Part shown: piece after piece, positions 56,313 to 64,000 of the stretch
Layout: every line of letters starts with the position of its first letter
Numbering within the stretch: the stretch's first letter is position 1
Assembly (NCBI GenBank): GCA_024305745.1
Contig: JAHRBS010000014.1
Location: forward strand, 2,425,501 to 2,489,500
DNA: 64,000 nt
Origin: Polyporus tsugae
Lineage: Eukaryota > Basidiomycota > Agaricomycetes > Polyporales > Polyporaceae
Direction of reading: 5' to 3'
The notes under the pieces: generated by a model
Database searches by the model: none
Seen by the model: only the letters and a program-made list of their open reading frames with translations
What the model was told of the DNA's origin: nothing
Made by a program: the position numbers and the translations under genes

Positions 56313-58380
56313 ATGCTTGGCTCGATACGCACCGCACTACCACTCTTGCTCTTGCTCGCCCTCCATGCGTCCCTCAGCAGCCTAGCCCTCCCGGTCTTCC
56401 CCGACGTACAGGCCGTTCTATCCAAGGAGCGCAAGGACACCAGAGTCCTCATCCTCGGTGGGGGTGTCGCCGGCGTTATGGCCGCGCGTACCCTGCACGA
56501 GCAGGGCATCAACGACTTCATCATTATTGAAGCCCGCCACGAGCTCGGGGGTAGAATGATGAGCCATTCCTTCGGCGCCGCTGGCAACGAGTGGACGGTC
56601 GAGGTAGGTGCGAACTGGGTGCAAGGTACACAGACGGGCGACGGGCCCGCAAATCCGGTCTGGAAGCTCGCGAAGAAGCACAACGTGTCCCTCCGCTCCA
56701 GTGACTACTCCGGCAGCATCTGTGAGTGACCCCACAAAACGACGGTAAGGCAAAGGTATGACTTACGAGACCCCCAGCAACGTATGACGACTCGGGCGCG
56801 ATCGACTTCCAAGACGCCTTCCAGCAATCCATTGAGGATTTCCGACGCTTGACCGCCACAGCTGGTAAGCTCTCGGCGTTGCGGCGTCGAGAGGGATGAA
56901 TTATAACCTCACCTGACATACGCAGGCGCACGCGTTCCGAATCGGCTTGTCGACATGACCGCACGGAGCGGATACGCGCTCTCCGGTGCGCGCCCTACTT
57001 CGCGATATGAAATGGCCTCCGAGTATTATCAGTTCGACTTGGAATATGGCGCGACGCCGGAGGAGACGTCTTGGCTTGCTTCAGCCTGGGTGCATTGACA
57101 TTCTTCCTTCGCAGCTTCAACTGGCGAGGACTCTCGCCGAGCGGTGTGCATGTCCCTTGTGGACCCGCAGTGAAGTCTTTCCGGTAGAGGTTAGCGTCTT
57201 CTCGCTTCACGACTGCGCTAACGTGGTTCGTTTTTTGGGGGACAGGCGCACAACCATACCTTCAAGACGTTCTCGCCCGAGAATCTCCTCTCCGTCGACC
57301 AGCGTGGATTTAAGACGTTAATTCAGGCGGAGGCCGCCGAGTTTCTAGCCGAGGACCAAGTCCGTTTGAACGCCACCGTGTCGGCGATCTTCACAACGAA
57401 GGGAGGGGTGGCTGTGGTGCTGGCAGACGGGACCACGCTGTCTGCGGGCTACGCGTTGTGCACGTTCAGCCTCGGGGTCCTGCAGCACGACGATGTCAAA
57501 TTCATCCCGTCGTTACCCACATGGAAACAAGAGGCCATTCACAGCATGGCAATGGTGAGTAGAAGTGCCCTGCTTCGTCCCGTTAGCGGGGTAACCGACA
57601 GTGACATCAATCTCAAACAGGGAACGTACACAAAGATATTCATGCAGTTCCCCGAGAAGTTCTGGTTTGACACAGAGGTACGCCCACCCTGTAGGGATCT
57701 CGCCACCAAATCAAGTCCAAAAGATCGACGTGACATGTCATGCAGATGGCACTGTACGCAGATCATGAACGCGGCCGCTATCCGGTTTGGCAGAACCTCG
57801 ACCACCCTGCGTTTTTCCCTGGGTCCGGCATCCTGTTCGCGACCGTTACCGTAAGACCCGGCAGATAAACAGCGTTTACAGCAAAAGAAAATCACTTACC
57901 GAGCTGCTGTCTGGTCTATAGGGAACGTTCTCCCATCGCATCGAGTCTATGTCCAATGCAGACGTACAAGCCGAGATCCTGTCCGTCCTGCGGTCCATGT
58001 TCCCCAACGCAACGATACCCGAACCTCTCGACTTTTACTTCCAGCGTTGGCACAGCGACCCGCTCTTCCGTGGGTCCTACTCGAATTGGCCGGCAAATTT
58101 CCTGAGCGAACACCAAGGCAATTTGCGTGCGAACGTTGACAAGAGGCTATGGTTTGCTGGAGAGGCGACAAGCAAGAAATGGTTCGGTGAGTCGGTCGTT
58201 AGTTGCGGTGGAAGCGGCGGCTGATAAATTGAACACATACTAAAAGGGTATCTGCACGGAGCCTACACGGAGGGTCAAGACATCGCGTTAACGCTTGCTG
58301 GTTGCATAAAGGAGGGCAAATGCGACGAACTCGAGCATCTGGACCGCGTCCGGAACGCGCTTCCGTACAATATTGAGTAG
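56313..58380 (+). CDS. secreted flavin amine oxidase (polyamine-oxidase-like), right copy
   Basis: This is the inverted-duplicate partner of the gene at 46089-48133. ATG 56313 gives MLGSIRTALPLLLLLALHAS, a good signal peptide. Then come RVLILGGGVAGVMAARTL (FAD-binding), FIIIEARHELGGRMMSHSFG, VEVGANWVQGTQTGDGP, ARSGYALSGARPTSRYEM, FDLEYGATPEETSWLASAW, AHNHTFKTFSPENLLSVDQR, LCTFSLGVLQHDDVKF, YTKIFMQFPEKFWFDTE, RGRYPVWQNLDHP, FRGSYSNWPANFLSEHQG and WFAGEATSKKWFG joined to YLHGAYTEGQDIALTLAG. The stop is TAG 58378-58380. A TGA after ASAWVH falls at the start of an intron of about 155 bases and is spliced out. No frame break was found, so both copies may be active. Confidence 0.83.
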
Positions 58381-58760
58381 ATTGGAGAGGGAACGACGAG
58401 TTGGGGAGCTACAACGTAAATTTGGCAAACTTGGCTACGCCAGCATTCATCAGTAGCGAACATTATATATTGGCTCTCAAGTACTCACCTGTATACGGCC
58501 TCCGACACTGTTTATGCACATGCGCTTCTGACCATTAACACGGAGGTGGGCTTGAAACCATCAGCAGCCAGCCATGTCTTTCCAACCTACTCCGAGTTCC
58601 AACGGAGGCATCGTAGACGTCCAGGATAACGAGAAAGCAACTCGCAATATGATATAGCATACAATAAACTGGCGATAAGTTGCGCCCAGACAAAGTATAA
58701 CATGTTTCGTTGCGACCAACTCAAGTCAGCCCCATACACCATAGATAGGCGATAGACTTA
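58381..58760. other. convergent intergenic region
   Basis: This lies between the 3' ends of amine oxidase 2 (+) and the phosphatase relic (-). It is slightly longer and more diverged than the equivalent left-arm region. Nothing else was seen. Confidence 0.45.
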
Positions 58761-59672
58761 CTATGTTCCTTGTCTTCTGCATACCCTTGTCTCTCTCATT
58801 CTCTGGTGCAGCATCGTAAAAAAGGCAAACGACCGTTCTCCGTCGTCACGGATCGTCAAAATGGAGGCCATGTTTCCACGCCGATAATAATAGTTAGGTG
58901 CGGACCACACGGTGACCAACTGCTCATCGAACATGTACTTGTAGCCTTCTTGCACGAGCCGGTGTGCTCTTGCGATAAGGCGCAAAGACGACTTTGACAC
59001 ATCCGTATAAGAATCGGGTTATCTCGAGCAAACGAACGGCGTACCTCGCGTGTAACGCTACCTCCAAACAACCAACCCACACCCCGAGGACTGACGCGTA
59101 CTGACGGCCCAGTTGATGTCGTCCCGATCCGATCACAGGAGGCCTGGTAGCGCAGACGTCCAGTAACGGCCAACGCTGAACGCTGCAAGACAACTCACCT
59201 CAGAATGCACCTTCGTGCGGGATCTCCTGCGCTCTTGATAGCACCCGGTTCTGGTCTAATGTTCGGACATCGGGTGAGAGACCGCCATGTACGCACAGCT
59301 TCTCGCCGTCGATGCTAAGACGGAAGATGGATTTAGGCAGATAATAGCATGCAATCGGAGGTACGCACCGCCGCTACTTAGGTTCAAATGGTCAAAAGCA
59401 CCGCAACATGCCTTCCAAACCCGTACTTTTGTCGACATTCGTCTATCCAGGCTGTTGATGCACATCTCGCGCTTCATACTAGTAGAGGGACGCACCATAG
59501 AGAGCCATAGACCTGTGTAATGTTTCTACTCTCGTGGTTTCGTAACCCGTTCGCAGAGAACCTTCATGTCGGCCTCGGGGAGGTGTTGGTATTCCATAGG
59601 CATCGAGAGCCATTATTTTGTCAGGGTCGAAATTGCACATCGCGCGTGTCACAATCTCGTCCAAGGGATGCC
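58761..59672 (-). pseudogene. decayed copy of the Ser/Thr phosphatase
   Basis: This is homologous to 44494-45809 but broken. On minus, the start region still reads FDPDK and then loses frame. The block with CGDIHG, GDFVDRG and GNHE is deleted, so the metal site is gone. Later pieces remain in different frames: VWKACCGAFDHLNL, a stretch before [16 protein letters not shown], and [22 protein letters not shown] with [18 protein letters not shown]. The tail after RDDGERSF is frameshifted. It cannot make an active phosphatase. Confidence 0.8.
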
Positions 59673-59906
59673 AAGATGAGAACTGTGAGGTATGGAGAGG
59701 TCGGAAAATAGGAGACAGCCAGCAGTCGATGGTGGAAGAAGCGAAGTCAGGGCTGCTGCTGGAGACGGCAGCGCCCGGCGCGACGTCTTCCCCAATGACC
59801 ATCCTCATCGACTGCGACTGGAATGTTCTGCAGGCCTCATCAACTGCTACACCTCGCGATGGACGGTCCTTGACTGCCTCCATCATCCTCATCGTCTGTG
59901 GCCGAC

Positions 59907-60885
59907 ATGTCTGCTGAGAAGGAGATAAGTTATAACCCTCCGCGAATCATCTGATACGACGCCGAAGACGAAACCCCCTCCCAAGTCTTCAGCCATCCCA
60001 GTCCCTTTCGTCTATCATCCCAGTGACGACGGCACGGACGAGAACTTGCTCATTCTGCTCCATGGTCTAGGTGAGCATCCTCCCCAACCGCATCTCTGCC
60101 GGTGCATTCAACCCATCCTTGCGTCGTAGGCGACACCCAGGTTCCATTCGGTAAGCTGGGACGGCAGCTGCACCTGCCTCAGACAGCTGCACTTGCATTG
60201 CGGGCACCAGAACAGTACGTATCTCCTCTGCTCCAGGTTGTTTGGGATGCTTAGGGTAGATGCGACACCCAGAATCCCGTTCCTGTACGAGCAAGCCTTC
60301 CAATGGTACACGTCCTTTGACCCCTTGGGCGAGCTCATCGACCGTCCAAACCCGACCCCTGCATTAGAGCTGATGTCTAAAGTCATCGAGCACCTTACGA
60401 AAGACTGCGCATGGCCCCCGCACCGAATCCATTTCTTCGGCTTCGCTCAAGGCGGTAGCGTGGCCGCCGAATTCACACTGAAGTACTGGCGGACCGCTCT
60501 ATCCCAATATCAGAAATATCAGAAACCTTCACCGTCTTCTAGTTCTACCACGGATTCCAGCGTGAGCGTGGTTGCCCCTCACGCACTTGGGTCTATCGTG
60601 AGCGTCTGCGGACCCGTTCTTTCATACCCGACGCTGCCCGAACGGTGTCCCACCCCCTTCTTGATCTTCCATCGACCACCGCCGGCAGAGTCTGCGCTAC
60701 CTTCCGAGGCTATGACGGCACTGAAGAAGGGTTTCACGCAGGTCGAAGAGGTCCAGATGAAAGGCGACGGGATGCTGGGGTCGAAGGAGGAGTTTGAGCC
60801 GATCATGCGCTTCTGGAGTGAGCACCTTGGCCGGAGGCGGATGGAAGGGCTGTATGAGGTCATGAGCGGGATGACGGCTCCGTAG
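59907..60885 (+). pseudogene. second copy of the esterase-like gene, 5' end broken
   Basis: ATG 59907 matches the start of the left copy (MSAE), but indels shift the frame within the first codons and a TGA follows at codon 16. Downstream the LLILLHGLG strand, both introns and the whole region from IPFLYEQAFQWYTSFDPLGE to MTAP are kept. From about 60,270 to the stop at 60,885 the protein differs from the left copy at only about four positions (for example EFALKYW to EFTLKYW and GMPGS to GMLGS). It has the same GFAQGG elbow without serine. An alternative start is conceivable, but no ATG precedes the first conserved strand. Confidence 0.65.
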
Positions 60886-62176
60886 GGCGCATAGGCGAAT
60901 GCGGATACGGTGAGTTCACATCGTAGAAGGCGGTTTATCGCTCCCTTACTCATACTAGTCGTAGTGCTAGGACTGCTTCGTGTTTATTTCACTTGATCAT
61001 TGCGTCCGCGGTCTTCAATTGACACCTTCACGAAATGAATGTTGGAGTGTGCTCCCTTCCGTTCTATCCGTCGACACATTTCCCGCCGACTGGATGCCCA
61101 CCCCGCGAAGAGACCGAACACCACCCGCTGCAATTGTCGCAGACGCGTCCGGCGAACCTGAATGGCAGGGCGGTCCGGACCACATCCGTTGTTACACGAT
61201 AGAGCGCATTGGCTTCATTTGTCTGGTCCCTTGTCCTACGCCGTTCTCACCCTACAACGACCATCCATTTTTTGATCTGGAGCTCATGTCCGAATGGTGT
61301 CGAGCAGCAATCGTTCACAGCACCCCACCAATTCTTACTCTCCCAGCATCCTCGCGACGGCCCACGTTGCCACACTCAATCTTGTGCACCGTGGGTTCTC
61401 GTGGTGTGTTTGCTTGGAGGTAAGCACGCGAATTTCCGAACGCTTCGACTCCCTATGTGCTTCCCACCTCCCATATTGACTGTGTTTGAATTGTGATAGA
61501 TTGCATACGATAGCATGTATGTCTTCAATCCATGATGAAACAATCTATCGCGATCGCTCACATCAACGAGTCGTCCCGCACCGGCATTGTAGAGTTGACC
61601 GCTATAGTGCAAATAGGTATGTTTGTCGCCCTAGTCATCGTCATCATGGCTCAATCCTTACCCATGTGGATGTCCAACTCCCCCAGAAGCAACGGTCTTT
61701 CCTGGACATAATGCTAGGGTGCAACGAGTTTAGCCTCTGATCTCGCCCTTGCTCACCAAACACCGATTTGGAAAGCCTCGAGAAGTCGGGGCCACCCACA
61801 GGCTAACCGATAGGGTGCCGGTACTTGGGAGCGAAAGGACCATGTTCTGGGACGATATGGAACCTCGGCGTACGCACCAACCTCCACCGCGCGTTTCGAT
61901 AACACAACCGGGCTCAGCATGTCACTAACGTTGGCGAATTCGAGCGCAGGGCGTCAGCACACGCGAGGAGCATGGCCTTCGCTTCTTTCCTTCGTCCGTC
62001 GTCTCCTCCCGCGAGGCATGGTATAAACTCTCTCGTGTCCGGAGATGGACCACGACCCACCCTTCTCCCGTCAACGCCGCAGGTCTTTCTCCATTGCCCC
62101 CCACTCCGCTTGCGGCCACGTTCGCTTTCCCCCGGCTATCCAACCTCTATCGACCTTCTTCTACTCTCGCGACGCG
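60886..62176. other. segment conserved with the left arm, no gene assigned
   Basis: This is the counterpart of 41,694-43,244. Matches to the left arm are clear near 61,340-61,500 and 61,690-62,000 and weak elsewhere. Frames such as 60980-61423 and 61209-61496 are not the ones open on the left. I see no intact gene. Confidence 0.35.
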
Positions 62177-64000
62177 ATGTCGGTTATCCGCGACATGTAC
62201 ATATCATATTTGGGGCCGCAACTGCTCGATGACCTCACCAAGATCATCCGCAAGTCACACCATCCTTGCGGCTCGCGTTCCCCCCGATCTACGTACTCCA
62301 GCTCGTCTCCGGCTGCTCACAGCTCCGACGCATGTGTGGGAGGCGTTCCGGGGTTACCTTCGCGAACTGCAGTCACGAGTCCGCCGGCGATTACGTCTAC
62401 CGCGAGTGCACTTCGCCGAAGCGGACGCGGGTGCACTTCGCCGAAGCGGACGCGGGTGCGGAGAAGGCGTGGTTGAACGCGCGATGCGAGAAGGGGGTGC
62501 GCAAGATGGCGCTTCGGGACTTCGTTTGTTCAGAGTGCTCGAGTCTGCTTCGAGAGTATAGACCATCGAGGATGCTATTCAAGTCAGTGATCACGTTCAT
62601 TTCTGCTTGCCTCCTAAAGTATGGACGATTTGGCTAGTAGGCATCTACAGACCGCATATGGCGCGTATGGGGTTTTTTCTAAGGTCGACAGAATAGTGTA
62701 TGATAGGTTAGGTGTGTTGTTCTCCGTGGACGGATATTGGTGTCTGACTCGAGCGGTCAGGAAGCTAATCCGGCTCCTGGACGGAGGAAAAATGTGAGTC
62801 CCTTGCCATGGACGTTTTGCCTGACCGACGCTGATCGACCACGAACCTTAAGTTCACTGGATTTTGCGCCGCCTGAAGACGAACGATACCTACTGGACGA
62901 TACCCCAATCATTTGAACATTTCATGGCATGACGGGAGGTGAGATAGCACCTTCGACTTGCTTGGAAATATGTCCTAATAGGGATTCGAACTCCAGGCTC
63001 GAGCGAAGCCTATGTGCGATGTACCATCCTCGCACCTACCTCAGCCTGCGCACACGGAGGTTTGGGCTACCGGGCTGTTGTCGTCAACTACCAAGGGTGC
63101 GCAGGTACACCTGTACCGAGCGGGAAGCTATACCACTGCGGCAGCACAGACGATGCGCGACAGGCGCTAATGTACATATCACACCGACCCCAAGGCGAAG
63201 CTGATCGGGCCCGGTTTCTCGCTGGCGCAAGCATGCTTGTGAGGTACCTCATGCAGGAAGGTGAACGGAGTAGACTTGTTGCCGTTTGCGTGCTTGCATA
63301 CGTACGTCCTTCTCATCCACCCCACCTCATCTGCTTCGCACCTCATATGCCTGCCGACAGCCATGGGACTTGCACTCCGCCAGCTACAAGTGAGCCCTCA
63401 CCTCGCACCCCCCATCGCACCCTCGAACCATAACAATAAATCATCAGGTTGTCCAACAACACATGGGTCGACCGGATGTACTCTCACATGCTCGCGGACA
63501 ACAGGGAGCTTTTAAAGACAAGTTCGCTCGGAATCTGAAGCTCACCATTGCCTTCTCCTACCTCATCTCCCTCCCCGCGCCGACGCTCTTGGACTTCGAC
63601 GCCTACTACGCCTGCGAGGGATGATACCTCCGTGCCTAATGGAGCAGCCTCATGCTGGCGCGCACAAGGCGACTTCTATCGATTTGAGCATCGAGCCACA
63701 CAGCTCTCACGGACGTGCACGTCCCTCTGCTCGCAATCAACGTAGGCGACGATCCGATCGTGCACACTGGCGACCTCCCTACCAACATCCGCGGCAATCC
63801 ACTCGTCACCCCCGTAGTGGTGCGCGGTCGCGACCACCTGGGGTGGTTTGCATCGTCGCGACGGCGTGCCCGGTGGGTCCGGATTCCGGTGTTGGAGTGG
63901 CTGCATGCGGTGGGGCAGGACCTCGTCGTCAATCATCCGGAGGGTGAAGCTCTGCCCATTTCCGTATGCGAGCGGGAGGGGTTTCTGTGCGGCGGGGGCT
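62177..64000 (+). pseudogene. decayed copy of the YheT-type hydrolase, cut by the window edge
   Basis: This is homologous to 39763-41693. ATG 62177 gives MSVIRDMYISYLGPQLLDDL, then indels shift the frame near 62,250 and 62,300. A perfect 25-base tandem duplication at 62,406-62,455 shifts it again. Later blocks survive in pieces: ARCEKGV, YRAVVVNYQGCAGTPV. At the nucleophile elbow, one missing base at about 63,220 takes GFSLGAN out of frame. PWDLHSASYK and LDFDAYYAC remain before further breaks. The window ends just before the expected stop. With the catalytic serine region out of frame it is not functional. Confidence 0.8.
62406..62455 (+). repeat. 25-base perfect tandem duplication
   Basis: Two identical adjacent 25-base units, each starting GTGCACTTCGCCGAAGCGGA, lie within the hydrolase relic. 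The left arm has one unit at the same place. The length is not a multiple of three, so it disrupts the frame. Confidence 0.9.

Larger units (their letters stand above)
54100..64000. repeat. right arm of the large inverted duplication
   Basis: This is the mirror image of 39.8-48.9 kb: start of aminotransferase (-), amine oxidase (+), phosphatase relic (-), esterase-like (+), unassigned segment, hydrolase relic (+). It runs off the right edge of the window about where the left arm's hydrolase ends. Compared with the left arm it has about 1.4 kb of extra DNA between aminotransferase and amine oxidase. Confidence 0.85.

Noticed and set aside
57060..57250. TGA inside amine oxidase 2 taken as a nonsense mutation
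   Set aside because: The stop falls just after a GT donor at the same place as an intron in the left copy. Splicing to AHNHTF restores the full frame.
1..64000. CRISPR arrays, bacterial operons or prophage
   Set aside because: No regularly spaced direct repeats were seen, and every recognisable gene is an intron-bearing fungal gene.

Overview
The window is nuclear DNA of a filamentous basidiomycete, most likely a wood- or litter-inhabiting agaricomycete such as a polypore. Genes are split by many introns of about 45-70 bases with GT..AG ends, coding sequence is GC-rich at third positions, and the families present (DUF6533 and DUF6534 membrane proteins, GMC oxidoreductases, DHA2 and Dal5-type transporters, kynurenine aminotransferase, a PP2A-type phosphatase) are typical of mushroom-forming fungi. 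No bacterial, viral, CRISPR or rRNA feature was seen. Exon structures were inferred by eye from reading frames, splice signals and comparison of the paralogues inside the window.

Layout: 0.7-3.3 kb holds two tandem copies of an unknown lysine-rich-headed protein, both with an in-frame TAG at the equivalent codon. 3.3-5.5 kb is gene-poor and carries a small terminal-inverted-repeat element. 5.6-8.1 kb is a DHA2 drug/H+ antiporter. 8.6-18.5 kb holds two divergent DUF6534 membrane proteins either side of a Dal5/allantoate-permease-type transporter. 19.5-19.9 kb is a small orphan gene. 20.4-25.2 kb is a tandem pair of GMC oxidoreductases. 26.6-31.2 kb is a tandem pair of seven-helix receptor-like proteins. 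33.9-36.6 kb is a third, more distant GMC enzyme and 37.7-39.3 kb a DUF6533 protein.

From 39.8 kb to the right edge the window is built on a large imperfect inverted duplication. The left arm (39.8-48.9 kb) reads alpha/beta hydrolase (-), esterase-like (-), Ser/Thr phosphatase (+), flavin amine oxidase (-), aminotransferase fragment (+). The right arm (54.1-64.0 kb) reads aminotransferase (-), amine oxidase (+), phosphatase relic (-), esterase-like (+), hydrolase relic (+). Each arm keeps a different set of working genes: hydrolase, esterase-like and phosphatase look intact only on the left, the aminotransferase only on the right, and the amine oxidase on both. Between the arms lie a third seven-helix protein, a fragment of a fourth, and a second small inverted-repeat element.

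The genes do not form one obvious pathway. The common theme is local duplication followed by decay: two unknown paralogues, two DUF6534, two adjacent GMC enzymes, three and a half seven-helix proteins, and the duplicated arms. The accessory content (transport, redox flavoenzymes, putative receptors) suggests a fast-evolving region involved in nutrient or chemical sensing and detoxification; that is inference.
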